A stretch of DNA of 64,000 nt, from positions 930,001 to 994,000 of the forward strand of contig NZ_JAERRA010000001.1 in NCBI RefSeq assembly GCF_016735685.1, written 5' to 3'. Position 1 is the stretch's first letter, and the number at the start of each line of letters is the position of its first letter. Position numbers and translations under genes: made by a program. Source of the DNA: Piscinibacter lacus (lineage in GTDB: Bacteria > Pseudomonadota > Gammaproteobacteria > Burkholderiales > Burkholderiaceae_C). The notes under the pieces were generated by a model. It saw nothing but the letters and a program-made list of their open reading frames with translations, ran no database searches and was not told the DNA's origin. Below, in pieces: positions 1-11,182 of the stretch.

Positions 1-1
1 G

Positions 2-43
2 ACGGCCGAGATCGGCCACAGCGTCGAGGTCGTGGAGGCCTGA
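2..43 (+). CDS. C-terminal end of an unidentified upstream gene (partial)
   Basis: Reading frame 2 is open from the window edge to a TGA and gives 13 residues, TAEIGHSVEVVEA. This is too short to assign. The strand pattern of an OsmC-family protein would fit such an end, but that is a guess. The gene converges on coq7, with 36 bases of GC-rich sequence between the two stop codons. Confidence 0.4.
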   Translation, partial: TAEIGHSVEVVEA

Positions 44-79
44 AGCCTGCGGCTGAGGTCGGCCGCGCCGCAGCCGGCT

Positions 80-715
80 TCAGATCCGGTGGGCCGTGAA
101 GGTCATCACCTTGGCCGCGCCGCGCATCGCCCAGCGCAGCGGCGCCGGCAAGGCCGTACCGCCGGCCGCCTCGGCCTCGCGAGCGTGGCGCACCTCGTCG
201 TCCCGCATCTGTTGCACCACCGCCCGGGAGGCGGTGTCGCCCGCCGGCAGGCGATCGAGGTGGCCGTCGAGATGCTGCTCGACCTGGCGCTCGGTCTCGG
301 CCACGAAGCCCAGGCTGGCACGGTCGCCCGCCCGCCCGGCGAGCAGGCCCAAGCCGAAGGCGCCGGCATACCAGATCGGATTGAGCAGGCTGGGCCGGCC
401 GCCCAGGGCGGCCAGGCGCTGCTCGCACCAGGCCAGGTGGTCGGTCTCGTCGCGGGCGGCCGCTTCGAAGTGGGCGCGCAGGGCCGCATCCTTCGTGGCC
501 AGGGCCTGGGCCTGGTAGAGCGCCTGGGCGCAGACCTCGCCCACATGGTTGACCCGCATCAGCGCCGCTGCCTCGCGGCGTTCCGCTTCGCTCAGCGGTG
601 TTTCGGCTTCGGTTGCGGTCGGGCAGGGGCGCTGGGCCGTGTGGCGCGCCCAGATCGTCCGCAGGGCATGGTCGACCGCGTGCAGGCCGCGGTCCAGGGG
701 GGAGTCGAGGGGCAT
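80..715 (-). CDS. coq7: Coq7, 3-demethoxyubiquinol 3-hydroxylase
   Basis: A di-iron hydroxylase of ubiquinone biosynthesis that adds the penultimate ring hydroxyl at the inner membrane. The 211-residue protein shows the ferritin-like four-helix ligand pattern: NHVGEV near residue 56, DETDH near 90, [10 protein letters not shown] near 140 and DDEVRH near 173. The open frame runs 72 codons further upstream, but that stretch is low-complexity and unlike the family. I therefore chose the ATG that gives [11 protein letters not shown], which matches usual Coq7 length. The gene is monocistronic as far as can be seen and diverges from the porin gene. Identification is firm; the start is fairly firm. 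Confidence 0.93.
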   Translation of the reverse strand: MPLDSPLDRGLHAVDHALRTIWARHTAQRPCPTATEAETPLSEAERREAAALMRVNHVGEVCAQALYQAQALATKDAALRAHFEAAARDETDHLAWCEQRLAALGGRPSLLNPIWYAGAFGLGLLAGRAGDRASLGFVAETERQVEQHLDGHLDRLPAGDTASRAVVQQMRDDEVRHAREAEAAGGTALPAPLRWAMRGAAKVMTFTAHRI

Positions 716-1007
716 GATCAGACTGAAGATGTTTGCGGCTAAGTGTGCCGCGAGGCGTGGCGCCAGCCTGGTACAGGGCTTCCGCCCGCCGTTCCAGGCG
801 GGCACTGTGTCCCGGAGGCGGCGCAGGGTGACCGTCAGGGATAGTTGTGGCTTGACAACGCTCCATGCCGGCCTGCGGCCTGGCCCCGTGGAAGCGTCAC
901 ACAAAGTCTGGTGGAATGCATCGGCTTCCAAGACCGGGAGTTGCTATCCGTGAACCTCGTCAGCCCGGACGGACGGGGTTTACCCGGGAATACACAGGAG
1001 ATCGTTC
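716..1007. promoter_or_regulatory. Divergent intergenic region between coq7 and porin
   Basis: This 292-base stretch has no convincing gene. A perfect TTGACA lies on the plus strand at 852-857 but has no good -10 at 16-18 bp. On the minus strand CACACT (complement of 742-747) sits about 26 bases before the coq7 start and could be its -10. A strong Shine-Dalgarno AGGAG at 996-1000 precedes the porin ATG by 7 bases, unlike most genes here, whose SDs are weak. The porin mRNA may therefore have a leader of over 100 bases. Confidence 0.4.
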
Positions 1008-2213
1008 ATGAAGAAGTCTTTGATCGCGCTGGCCGTTCTCGGCGCATTCGCTGGCGCCGCTTCGGCCCAGTCGTCGGTGACGCTGTATGGCCGCGCCGAC
1101 CTGAACCTCACCCACGAGAAGGCGGGTGACAGCATCAACAACGCAGCCGCTGGCGAATCGACTACCAGGCTGAACGATGGCGGCGGCACCACCGGCATTG
1201 GTGGCTCGCGCTGGGGCATGCGTGGCGTCGAAGACCTCGGCAATGGCATCAAGGCGGTCTTCATTCTCGAGTCGGGCTTTGCCTCGGACACGGGTGCGTC
1301 GGGCCAGGGCGGTCGCCTCTTCGGTCGTCAGGCCTGGGTTGGCCTGTCGTCGTCCAGCCTGGGCGACATCCGCTTCGGTCGCCAGGAAACCTACTCGCGC
1401 CTGAACGCCCTGTACTGGGATCCTTCGTTCAACGGTCAGACCAAGCTCAACGAGAGCAATGCGGTCTCCCTGGACGCTGCAACGGCCAACGCCATCGTTG
1501 CCGAGGGCATTCCCGGCATCGCCACTGTCGCGCAGGCGCGTGCCGCCGTGACCCGCAACTACCTGCTGTTCCAGAACTTTGGCGACCGCCAGGACAACGT
1601 CATCTCCTACACCTCGCCGAACTTCTCGGGCTTCCGTTTCGGTGCCCAGATCGGTCTGTCGGAGCAGCCCAGCGACGCCACGGCTGACGTGGCCGGCCGC
1701 TACCAGGGCGTGACCGCGTCGTACACCAGCGGTCCCTTCGCCGCCGGCGTGTCCTATGAGTCGATCAAGGTCGGTGATGTCGCTCCGGGCGCCGAAGACG
1801 ACCTGAACAAGACCTTCTCGATCGGCGCGAACTACAACTTCGGTTTCGCCACCGTCTACGCCGGCTTCCAGAAGACCAGCGACGTGGCCGATGGCAGCCA
1901 GATCACCTCGGCTGCCACCAACACCGTGGCGCCGAGCAGCCTGATCATCGAAGACCAGACTTCGTACACCATCGGCGTGAAGGTTCCGCTGGGCAAGTTC
2001 ACCGTGCTGGCCAACTACGCCAACGCCGAGTACGAGATCCGCGCCTTCGGTGGCGAGGAACTGGAGCTGCGTAAGGTTGCGCTGGCCTGGAACTACTCGC
2101 TGTCCAAGCGCACCACCGTGTACGGCACTTTCACCACCCGCAGCGGCGATTTCGACGACAACGTCGCCGTCAAGCGCGAGTTCACCCTGCTGGGCCTGGC
2201 CCACACCTTCTGA
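1008..2213 (+). CDS. Outer-membrane porin, Gram-negative (betaproteobacterial) porin family
   Basis: A 401-residue trimeric beta-barrel porin for diffusion of small hydrophilic solutes. Residues 1-20 form a classic signal peptide (MKKSLIALAVLGAFAGAASA), followed by QSSVTLYGRADLNL, the typical first strand of the family. Further hallmarks are RWGMRGVEDLG, FGRQAWVGL and a C-terminal Phe in LAHTF, the signal recognised by the BAM complex. Codon use is less extreme (more T at third positions) than in its neighbours, as expected for a highly expressed gene. It has its own strong SD and a strong intrinsic terminator, so it is probably monocistronic and abundant. Substrate specificity cannot be read from sequence. 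Confidence 0.95.
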   Translation: MKKSLIALAVLGAFAGAASAQSSVTLYGRADLNLTHEKAGDSINNAAAGESTTRLNDGGGTTGIGGSRWGMRGVEDLGNGIKAVFILESGFASDTGASGQGGRLFGRQAWVGLSSSSLGDIRFGRQETYSRLNALYWDPSFNGQTKLNESNAVSLDAATANAIVAEGIPGIATVAQARAAVTRNYLLFQNFGDRQDNVISYTSPNFSGFRFGAQIGLSEQPSDATADVAGRYQGVTASYTSGPFAAGVSYESIKVGDVAPGAEDDLNKTFSIGANYNFGFATVYAGFQKTSDVADGSQITSAATNTVAPSSLIIEDQTSYTIGVKVPLGKFTVLANYANAEYEIRAFGGEELELRKVALAWNYSLSKRTTVYGTFTTRSGDFDDNVAVKREFTLLGLAHTF

Positions 2214-2237
2214 TCCTGGTCCTCCGGATCCAGACCA

Positions 2238-2264
2238 AGCAGCCCTTCGGGGCTGCTTTTTTTT
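2238..2264 (+). terminator. Intrinsic terminator of the porin gene
   Basis: A perfect 8-bp stem AGCAGCCC/GGGCTGCT encloses a stable TTCG tetraloop and is followed by an unbroken run of eight T. It begins 24 bases after the porin stop codon. This is the most textbook rho-independent terminator in the window. Confidence 0.95.
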
Positions 2265-2334
2265 GCCCCTCGCACGCTGGCGCCCGCACGATCCACAATG
2301 CGCGGCCCTGAAACGCCTCCCCCGTGACGACGTC

Positions 2335-3312
2335 GTGCTGAGCTTTCTGCTGCGCCGCCTGCTTGAAGCCCTGCTGGTCCTGCTGCTGGTGGCCGCCCTG
2401 GCCTTCGGCCTGTTCCAGTTCGTCGGCGATCCGGTGGCCCAGATGCTGGGCCAGGACGCCAGCCCCGCGCAGCGCGCTGCCCTGCGGGCCAGCCTTGGCC
2501 TGGACGAGCCCCTGCCGCAGCAATACCTGCACTTCATCACCCAGGCGGTGCAGGGCGAGTTCGGCCTCAGCCTGCGCCATGGCCGCCCGGTGGCCGAGAT
2601 CCTGGCCGAGCGCCTGCCGGCCACGCTGGAGCTGGCCGGCGCCGCCGCGCTGCTGGCCCTGCTAATCGGCCTGCCGCTGGGCATGCTGGCCGCCATCCAC
2701 CCCCGCAGCCGCCTGCTGCGGCTGGCCATGGGCCTGACGCTGTTCGGCATCTCGCTGCCCAGCTTCATGCTGGGCATGCTGCTGATCCTCGTCTTCACCC
2801 TGCAACTCGGCTGGCTGCCGGGCTTCGGCCGCGGGCCGGTGCCCGAAGGCGGCAGCAGCAGCCTGGGCAGCCTGGCCGGCTGGCGCCACCTGCTGCTGCC
2901 GGCCCTGACCCTGGCCCTGTTCCAGACCGCGCTGATCGCCCGGCTGGTGCGCGCCGAAATGCAGCAGGTGCTGGCCAGCGAGCACATCCGCTACGCCCGC
3001 GCTCGCGGCCTGCCGGCCTGGCGCGTGCACGGCCGCCATGCGCTGCGCAGTGCGCTCACGCCGGTCATCACCATCGCCAGCCTGCAACTCGGCAGCCTGA
3101 TCGCCTTCTCGATCGTGACCGAATCGGTCTTCCAGTGGCCGGGTCTGGGCCTGCTCTTCATCCAGGCGGTGGCCTATGCCGACATTCCGGTGATGGCGGC
3201 CTATCTGTGCGGCAGTGCCGCGCTCTTCGTGCTGCTGAACCTGCTGGCCGACCTGCTGTGCCGCCTGGTCGATCCGCGCCTGCGCCGGCCCCTGGGCGGG
3301 GGCGCGGCATGA
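2335..3312 (+). CDS. dppB: Dipeptide/oligopeptide ABC transporter permease, DppB/OppB type
   Basis: Inner-membrane permease subunit of a peptide-type ABC importer (325 residues). The N-terminal helix begins immediately (LSFLLRRLLEALLVLLLV). A periplasmic segment follows (DPVAQMLGQ to LDEPLPQQYLHFITQAVQGE), then five further helices. The EAA loop for ATPase contact is seen as EHIRYARARGLPAWRVHGRHA. I chose the GTG at 2335 because the frame upstream is unrelated and out of place; no good SD is visible. CACAAT at 2293-2298 may be a -10. The gene overlaps the next by ATGA. The exact substrate is uncertain; nickel or glutathione relatives cannot be excluded. Confidence 0.85.
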   Translation: MLSFLLRRLLEALLVLLLVAALAFGLFQFVGDPVAQMLGQDASPAQRAALRASLGLDEPLPQQYLHFITQAVQGEFGLSLRHGRPVAEILAERLPATLELAGAAALLALLIGLPLGMLAAIHPRSRLLRLAMGLTLFGISLPSFMLGMLLILVFTLQLGWLPGFGRGPVPEGGSSSLGSLAGWRHLLLPALTLALFQTALIARLVRAEMQQVLASEHIRYARARGLPAWRVHGRHALRSALTPVITIASLQLGSLIAFSIVTESVFQWPGLGLLFIQAVAYADIPVMAAYLCGSAALFVLLNLLADLLCRLVDPRLRRPLGGGAA

Positions 3313-4177
3313 AGGGCATGCCCGGGCTGCGCGCCCTGGGCCGTAGGCTGGCGGCCGGCCTGCTGGGCTTGCTGGTGCTGGCCGCGGTTGCGGCGCCCTG
3401 GATCGCGTCGCAGGATCCGCACGACCTGGCCAGCCTCAGCCTGGCCGATGCCCAGCTTCCGCCCGCCTGGCTGCCCGACGGCGAAGCGCGCTACCCGCTC
3501 GGCACCGACGACCAGGGCCGCGACCTGCTCTCCGTCGTGCTGCACGGCAGCCGGGTCTCGCTGGCCCTGGCGGGGCTGGCGGTGGCGCTCTCGCTGCTGA
3601 TCGGCGTCGGCGTCGGCCTGCTGGCCGGCTGGCGCGGCGGCCGCACCGACGCCCTGCTGATGCGCCTGTGCGATGCGATGCTGGCCTTTCCGGCCATGCT
3701 GATCGCGTTGCTGATCGATGGCATCGGCCGCGTCGTCTTCCCCGCCGCCGGCGAGCTGCAGGCCCTGGCCGTGCTCGTCTTCGCCATCGCGCTGGCCGGC
3801 TGGGTGCCCTATGCGCGCACCGTACGCGCGGCCACCCAGGTCGAGCGGCAGAAGGCCTACATCGACGCCGCCCGGCTGACCGGCGTGGGCGAATGGGCCA
3901 TCCTGCGCGGCCACCTGCTGCCCAATGTGCTGGGTGCCGTCTGGGTGCTGGCGCCGCTGCAACTGGCGGTGGCGGTGCTGACCGAGGCCACCCTGTCCTT
4001 CCTGGGCGTGGGCGTGCCGCCGACCTCGCCCTCGCTGGGCAGCCTGATCCGCATTGGCGGCGACCACCTGCTCAGCGGCGCCTGGTGGATCGCCGTGGTG
4101 CCGGGCGCGATGCTGCTGCTGCTGGCCCTGGCTTTCAACCTGGTCGGCGAGGCCTGGCGCCGCAGCAGCGATCCCCG

Positions 4178-4181
<4 letters not shown>
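3309..4181 (+). CDS. dppC: Dipeptide/oligopeptide ABC transporter permease, DppC/OppC type
   Basis: Second membrane subunit (290 residues), partner of the upstream DppB-like permease. One N-terminal helix at about residues 13-32 is followed by the OppC-type periplasmic stretch with YPLGTDDQGRDLLSVVLHGSR, characteristic of this family. Then come the binding-protein-dependent transport domain and the EAA motif (AYIDAARLTGVGEWAILRGHLLPN, split here across positions near 185-208). Start and stop overlap both neighbours by ATGA, so the three transporter genes are one translationally coupled operon. Confidence 0.9.
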
Positions 4182-6673
<2,492 letters not shown>

Positions 6674-6698
6674 GGCCCGGCCCGCGGCCCTCACACGC

Positions 6699-7985
6699 TC
6701 AAGCCCCCGGCAGGCGCTCCAGCGCGTGGAGTGCCTCGACCGTCTCGCGGGTGCGCACCAGCAGGGCCTCGCCCCGGTCGATCAGCAGCTCGGCCGGGCG
6801 GCCGCGGCTGTTGTAGTTGCTGGCCATGGCCATGCCGTAGGCGCCGGCGCTCAGCACGGCCAGGCGGTCGCCGGCCTGCACGGCCAGGGCGCGGTCGCGG
6901 CCCAGCCAGTCGCCGGATTCGCAGACCGGGCCGACCACATCGCAGACCACCTCGGGCGTGCCGTCCGCGCGCGGGCGCAGCGGCACGATGCCCATCACCG
7001 CCTCGTACAGGGCCGGGCGCATCAGGTCGTTCATGGCCGCGTCGACGACGCAGAAGCTCTTGTCCTCGCCGGGCTTGAGGTAGAGCACCTCGGTCAGCAG
7101 CACGCCGGCATTGCCGACCAGGGAGCGGCCGGGTTCGAAGAGCAGCTCGCGCCCGCCGTGGCCGCGCGCGTCCAGCTTAGCCAGCAGGGCGGCGATCAGG
7201 GCATCGGCGCCGGGCGGCTGCTCGTCGGTGTAGGTGATGCCCAGGCCGCCGCCCAGGTCCAGGTGATGCAGGGGGATGCCGGCGACCTCGATGGCCTCGA
7301 CCAGATCGAGCACGCGGTCCAGCGCATCCAGGTAGGGCGCGATTTCGGTGATCTGCGAGCCGATGTGGCAGTCGATGCCCACCACCTTCAGCCCCGGCAG
7401 GCCGGCCGCATGGCGGTAGGCCGCCAGCGCCCGGGTGTGGGCGATGCCGAACTTGTTGCCCTTCAGGCCGGTGGAGATGTAGGGATGAGTCTTGGCATCG
7501 ACATCGGGGTTGACGCGCAGGCTGACCGGGGCGCGCTGGCCGCGTGCGGCGGCGACGGCGGACAGCACGTCCAGCTCGGCCTCGCTCTCGACGTTGAAGC
7601 ACTTGATGCCGGCGTCCAGGGCCTGGGCCATCTCGGCGCGGGTCTTGCCCAGGCCGGAGAAGACGACCTTGGCCGGGTCGCCGCCGGCGGCCCGCACCCG
7701 GGCCAGCTCGCCGCCGGAGACGATGTCGAAGCCGCAGCCAGCCTGGGCGAAGGTCTGGAGCACCGCCAGGTTGCTGTTGGCCTTCATTGCATAGCAGACC
7801 AGGTGCGGCCGGCCGGCCAGCGCCTGCTGGTAGGGCGCCAGCGCGGACTGCATGGCGGCGCGGGAATAGACGTAGAGCGGCGTGCCGTGGGCGGTGGCCA
7901 GCTCGTCCAGGGCCAGGCCGTCGAGGCTGAGGCCGGCCTCGCCCCAGGCCAGATGCGGCGCGCCGGGCAGCGGCGGCCGGCTCAT
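6699..7985 (-). CDS. lysA: Diaminopimelate decarboxylase
   Basis: PLP enzyme that converts meso-diaminopimelate to L-lysine, the last step of lysine synthesis (428 residues, usual length). It shows the alanine-racemase-like barrel with the PLP lysine in CYAMKANSN near residue 68, a glycine-rich phosphate loop (LDLGGGLG), EPGRSLVGNAG, and the substrate-contact CESGDW in the C-terminal beta domain. The ATG overlaps the stop of lptM by ATGA, giving an lptM-lysA operon, an arrangement common in proteobacteria. Confidence 0.96.
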   Translation of the reverse strand: MSRPPLPGAPHLAWGEAGLSLDGLALDELATAHGTPLYVYSRAAMQSALAPYQQALAGRPHLVCYAMKANSNLAVLQTFAQAGCGFDIVSGGELARVRAAGGDPAKVVFSGLGKTRAEMAQALDAGIKCFNVESEAELDVLSAVAAARGQRAPVSLRVNPDVDAKTHPYISTGLKGNKFGIAHTRALAAYRHAAGLPGLKVVGIDCHIGSQITEIAPYLDALDRVLDLVEAIEVAGIPLHHLDLGGGLGITYTDEQPPGADALIAALLAKLDARGHGGRELLFEPGRSLVGNAGVLLTEVLYLKPGEDKSFCVVDAAMNDLMRPALYEAVMGIVPLRPRADGTPEVVCDVVGPVCESGDWLGRDRALAVQAGDRLAVLSAGAYGMAMASNYNSRGRPAELLIDRGEALLVRTRETVEALHALERLPGA

Positions 7986-8176
7986 CGGGCCGGCCCCGAG
8001 GCCGGGGGCGCGGCCGGGCGCGGCGATGCGGTCGGCAGGGTGTCGGGCTTGGCCGCGCTCGCATCCGCCGGGCCGGGCAGGTAGAGCGGGCCGCGCTGGC
8101 CGCAGCCCGCCAGCAGCAGGGCCAGGCCCAGGCCGCCGAGCAGCGCGCCGCAGCGCAGGCCTTGCGGAGACCGCAC
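7982..8176 (-). CDS. lptM: LptM-like small outer-membrane lipoprotein
   Basis: A small lipoprotein that assists assembly of the LptDE lipopolysaccharide translocon. The lipobox LLAGC is followed directly by GQRGPLYLP, the G-x-x-GPLYxP hallmark of LptM (YifL). An ATG-started frame reaches 8242, but its first codons would overlap the cyaY -10 and start only 15 bases from the divergent cyaY ATG. The GTG at 8176 gives a normal lipoprotein signal (MRSPQGLRCGALLGGLGLAL), so I prefer it (64 residues). The tail is Pro/Ala-rich and disordered. It is coupled to lysA by ATGA. Confidence 0.75.
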   Translation of the reverse strand: MRSPQGLRCGALLGGLGLALLLAGCGQRGPLYLPGPADASAAKPDTLPTASPRPAAPPASGPAR

Positions 8177-8218
8177 GGCCCGCAGGGTGGGGCGGCCGGA
8201 CGCCCGGGGGGCGCTGCC

Positions 8219-8224
8219 TAGAAT
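8219..8224 (+). promoter_or_regulatory. Probable -10 element of cyaY
   Basis: TAGAAT lies 33 bases before the cyaY ATG in sequence that also contains the upstream in-frame ATG of the lptM frame. The hexamer matches those seen before argB and the ABC transporter gene in this window. Confidence 0.5.
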
Positions 8225-8257
8225 CGATCGCAACATCAACATCAGAAGATTCTAAGG

Positions 8258-8632
8258 ATGAGCACCGAAACCTCCCTGGGCCATACCGACCCGGCCGCCC
8301 GCTCCGGCCTGAGCGAGGCGCAGTACCAGGCGCTCAGCCGCGAGATGCTGGCCCGCATCGAGCTGCGGGCCGACCACTGGCTTCAGGTCGACGGCGTGGA
8401 CATCGACAGCGCGCGCACCGGCGGCCTGATCGAGCTGAGCTTCCCCAACCGCAGCAAGATCGTCGTCAACACCCAGCCGCCGCTGCACGAGATCTGGGTG
8501 GCCGCGCGCCGCGGCGGCTTCCACTTCCGGCATCAGGACGGCCGCTGGGTCGACACCAAGACCGGCGAGGAACTGCTCGCCCTGCTGGCCGCCTGCGTCA
8601 GCGAGCAGGCCGGCACGCCGCTGGGCTTCTGA
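8258..8632 (+). CDS. cyaY: Frataxin-like iron-binding protein CyaY
   Basis: A frataxin family protein that binds iron and modulates IscS-dependent Fe-S cluster assembly. Of 124 residues, the first 18 or so are a non-conserved extension. The fold is recognisable from LSEAQYQALSREMLARIE (acidic first helix), VDGVDIDSARTGGLIELSF, SKIVVNTQPPLHEIWVAA and GGFHFRH..GRWVDTKTGEE. Frataxin typically lies next to lptM-lysA and PBP1a in this bacterial group, as here. It converges with mrcA across 30 bases that include the palindrome GCGGGGCCCCGC. Confidence 0.93.
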   Translation: MSTETSLGHTDPAARSGLSEAQYQALSREMLARIELRADHWLQVDGVDIDSARTGGLIELSFPNRSKIVVNTQPPLHEIWVAARRGGFHFRHQDGRWVDTKTGEELLALLAACVSEQAGTPLGF

Positions 8633-8662
8633 GCGCTCCCGTGCGGGGCCCCGCCGGCAGGT

Positions 8663-11035
8663 TCAGCGGAAGAGATCGAGGATGCTCTTCTTCTCGTCTT
8701 CCGTGGCCGGCGGCGCCTCGGGCAGGGCGGTGCCGAGGTGGTCGACACCGTGGCCCGGCGTGTACTCCTCGTAGTACCACTCGCCGTTGATCTGCGACAC
8801 GCCCTCGGGCACGGGCACTTCGAAGACCGGCACGCCGCGTAGTGCGCTGCTCATGTAGTCGATCCACACCGGCAGGGCCAGGCCGCCGCCGGTCTCGCGC
8901 GAGCCCAGCTTCTTCGGCTGGTCGTAGCCGATCCAGCAGACCGCCACCACGCCCGGCCCGTAGCCAGCGAACCAGGCATCGACCGAATCGTTGGTCGTGC
9001 CGGTCTTGCCGTAGAGGTCGGGCCGCTTCAGCGTGGCCTGCGCACGGGCGGCGGTGCCGCTGCGGGTCACCTCCTGCATCAGGCTGCTCATCAGGAAGGC
9101 ATTGCGCGGCGCGATCACGCGCTGGTCCTCGCTCGGCGGCCGCGGCGGCAGGTCGAGCAGCAGGCGGCCCTGGTCGTCCGACACCCGTGTGACCAGCCGC
9201 GGCGGCAACAGGTAGCCGCCGTTGCCGAACACGCCATAGGCGCTGGCCATTTGCAGCGGGGTGACCGAGCCGGTGCCCAGGGCCATGGGCAGGTAGGGCG
9301 GGTGGCGCGCGGCCTCGAAGCCGAAGCGGCCGATCCACTGCTGCGCATAGTCGGTGCCGATGGACTCCAGCACCCGGATCGAGACCATGTTCTTGGATTT
9401 CGCCAGCGCGGTGCGCAGCGGCATCGGGCCTTCGAACTTGCCGTCGTAGTTCTTCGGCTCCCAGGGCTGGCTGCCGGTGGCCTCGGCGCTGTAGAAGAGC
9501 GGCGCATCGTCGACCACGGTGGAGGGCGTGATGCCCTTCTCCAGCGCGGCCGAGTAGACGAAGGGCTTGAAGCTGGAGCCCGGCTGGCGCCAGGCCTGGC
9601 TGACGTGGTTGAACTTGTTCTTCGCGAAGTCGAAGCCGCCGACCAGCGCGCGGATCGCGCCGGTGTTCACGTCCAGCGCGACGAAGGCGCCCTCGACCTC
9701 GGGCAACTGGGTCAGGAACCAGCGGCTGACCGAGCCGGCGAGCTGGCCCTCGGCCGGCACCACCCGCACCACCGAGCCGCGGCGGATCTGCACCTTCGGA
9801 TTGGCCTTGGTCGAGAGGCCCGAGGCCACCGGCTTCAGGCTCTCGCCCGTCAGCCGCAGGCGCTGGCCGTCGCGCAGCATCAGCCGGACTTCGCTCGGGC
9901 TGGCCGCCAGCACCACGGCGGCCTGCACCTCGTCGTTGTCGGGATGCGCTTCCAGCGCCTCGGCGATCTTCTCTTCGAAGGCCGGATCGGTCTCGGGCGG
10001 CAGGGCCAGCTCGGCCTCGGGGCCGCGGTAGTGCTGGCGGCGTTCGTAGTCGAGGATGCCGCGGCGCAGCGCGCGGTAGGCCACTTCCTGCTCGTCGAGC
10101 CGCAGGCTGGTGTCGACCCGCAGGCCGCGGGTGTAGGCGTCCTCGCCGTACTGCTGGAAGATGAGCTGGCGCGCCTGCTCGGCCACGTACTCGGCATGCA
10201 GCGGCACCTGCTTGCGTGCGCGGTACTTCAGCGGTTCGACCTTGGCGGCTTCGGCTTCCTCTTCGGTGATGAAGCCGTTCTCGAACATGCGGTCGATGAT
10301 GTGCAACTGCCGCGTGCGCGAGCGCGCCGGATTGCTGAAGGGGTTGTAGGCCGAGGGCGCCTTGGGCAGGCCGGCGAGCATCGCCGCCTCGGCGATCGAC
10401 AGGCTGGCCAGGGGCTTGCCGAAATAGGTCTCGGCCGCGGCGGCGAAGCCGTAGGCCCGGTGGCCGAGGTAAATCTGGTTCATGTACAGCTCCAGGATCT
10501 CGTCCTTGCTGAGCTGCTGCTCGATCTTCAGCGACAGCAGGATCTCGTAGATCTTGCGTGTCAGCGTCTTCTCGGTGGAGAGGTAGAAGTTGCGCGCGAC
10601 CTGCATCGTGATGGTCGATGCGCCCTGGCTGCGCGCATCGGTCACATTGGCCAAGCCGGCCCGCACGATGCCCAGGTAGTCGATGCCGGAGTGCTGGTAG
10701 AAGCGCGCGTCCTCGATGGCGAGCACCGCCTCCTTCATGCGCGCCGGGATCTGCGCGATGGGGGTGAAGAGCCGGCGCTCCTCGCCGAACTCGCCGATCA
10801 GCCGACCCTCGGCCGAATACACCCGCATCGGCAGCTTGGGCCGGTAGTTGTCGATGCCCTCGATGTCGGGCAGGTTGGGATAGGCCATGGCCAGGGCCAG
10901 GGCCAGCAGGGCCAGACCCGCCAGCAGGCCGCCTGCGCCCAGCAGGACGATCGTCCCCAGGGCACGCAGCCAGAGGGGGCGGGGGGTCGGCGCCGGGCGG
11001 GCGCGCGGTTTCGGGGTGGGGTCCGGTGCGGGCAT
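8663..11035 (-). CDS. mrcA: Penicillin-binding protein 1A, bifunctional transglycosylase/transpeptidase
   Basis: Class A PBP (790 residues) that polymerises and crosslinks peptidoglycan. It has a short Pro-rich cytoplasmic tail, one membrane helix at about residues 22-46 and a GT51 domain with EDARFYQHSGID and the GASTITMQVARNFYL segment. An OB-like insert follows, then a transpeptidase with SSFKPF (SxxK, active Ser), SKN (SxN) and KTGTTND (KTG). I chose the start MPAPDPTPKPRAR because the frame further upstream is antisense to pilM. TACAAT on the minus strand at 11057-11062 is a good -10. It diverges from the pilM operon, the classic arrangement. Confidence 0.96.
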   Translation of the reverse strand: MPAPDPTPKPRARPAPTPRPLWLRALGTIVLLGAGGLLAGLALLALALAMAYPNLPDIEGIDNYRPKLPMRVYSAEGRLIGEFGEERRLFTPIAQIPARMKEAVLAIEDARFYQHSGIDYLGIVRAGLANVTDARSQGASTITMQVARNFYLSTEKTLTRKIYEILLSLKIEQQLSKDEILELYMNQIYLGHRAYGFAAAAETYFGKPLASLSIAEAAMLAGLPKAPSAYNPFSNPARSRTRQLHIIDRMFENGFITEEEAEAAKVEPLKYRARKQVPLHAEYVAEQARQLIFQQYGEDAYTRGLRVDTSLRLDEQEVAYRALRRGILDYERRQHYRGPEAELALPPETDPAFEEKIAEALEAHPDNDEVQAAVVLAASPSEVRLMLRDGQRLRLTGESLKPVASGLSTKANPKVQIRRGSVVRVVPAEGQLAGSVSRWFLTQLPEVEGAFVALDVNTGAIRALVGGFDFAKNKFNHVSQAWRQPGSSFKPFVYSAALEKGITPSTVVDDAPLFYSAEATGSQPWEPKNYDGKFEGPMPLRTALAKSKNMVSIRVLESIGTDYAQQWIGRFGFEAARHPPYLPMALGTGSVTPLQMASAYGVFGNGGYLLPPRLVTRVSDDQGRLLLDLPPRPPSEDQRVIAPRNAFLMSSLMQEVTRSGTAARAQATLKRPDLYGKTGTTNDSVDAWFAGYGPGVVAVCWIGYDQPKKLGSRETGGGLALPVWIDYMSSALRGVPVFEVPVPEGVSQINGEWYYEEYTPGHGVDHLGTALPEAPPATEDEKKSILDLFR

Positions 11036-11182
11036 GGGATACGCGAAGTCGCCCAGATTGTAGGGAGGGGGCCTCCCTTCCCCCCGATGCGTGAGACAGG
11101 GCCGGTTTCCTGCCGATTCTTCGTCGCTAGCATCGATTCGCCCCGTGGGATGCTGAGTCCCGAAGAACATTGCGAGGACGCC
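11036..11182. promoter_or_regulatory. Divergent promoter region mrcA / pilM
   Basis: On the minus strand TACAAT (complement of 11057-11062) is followed 21 bases later by the mrcA ATG. On the plus strand TAGCAT at 11128-11133 is a weaker -10 candidate for the pilus operon. A GGAGGGGGCCTCC inverted repeat near 11064-11077 lies between them. Confidence 0.5.

Noticed and set aside
852..857. Perfect TTGACA as the -35 of the first porin
   Set aside because: No -10-like hexamer lies 15-19 bases downstream, so a functional promoter there is not supported.
960..2987. 675-codon minus-strand frame across the porin and dppB
   Set aside because: It spans a real terminator and two recognisable genes on the other strand.
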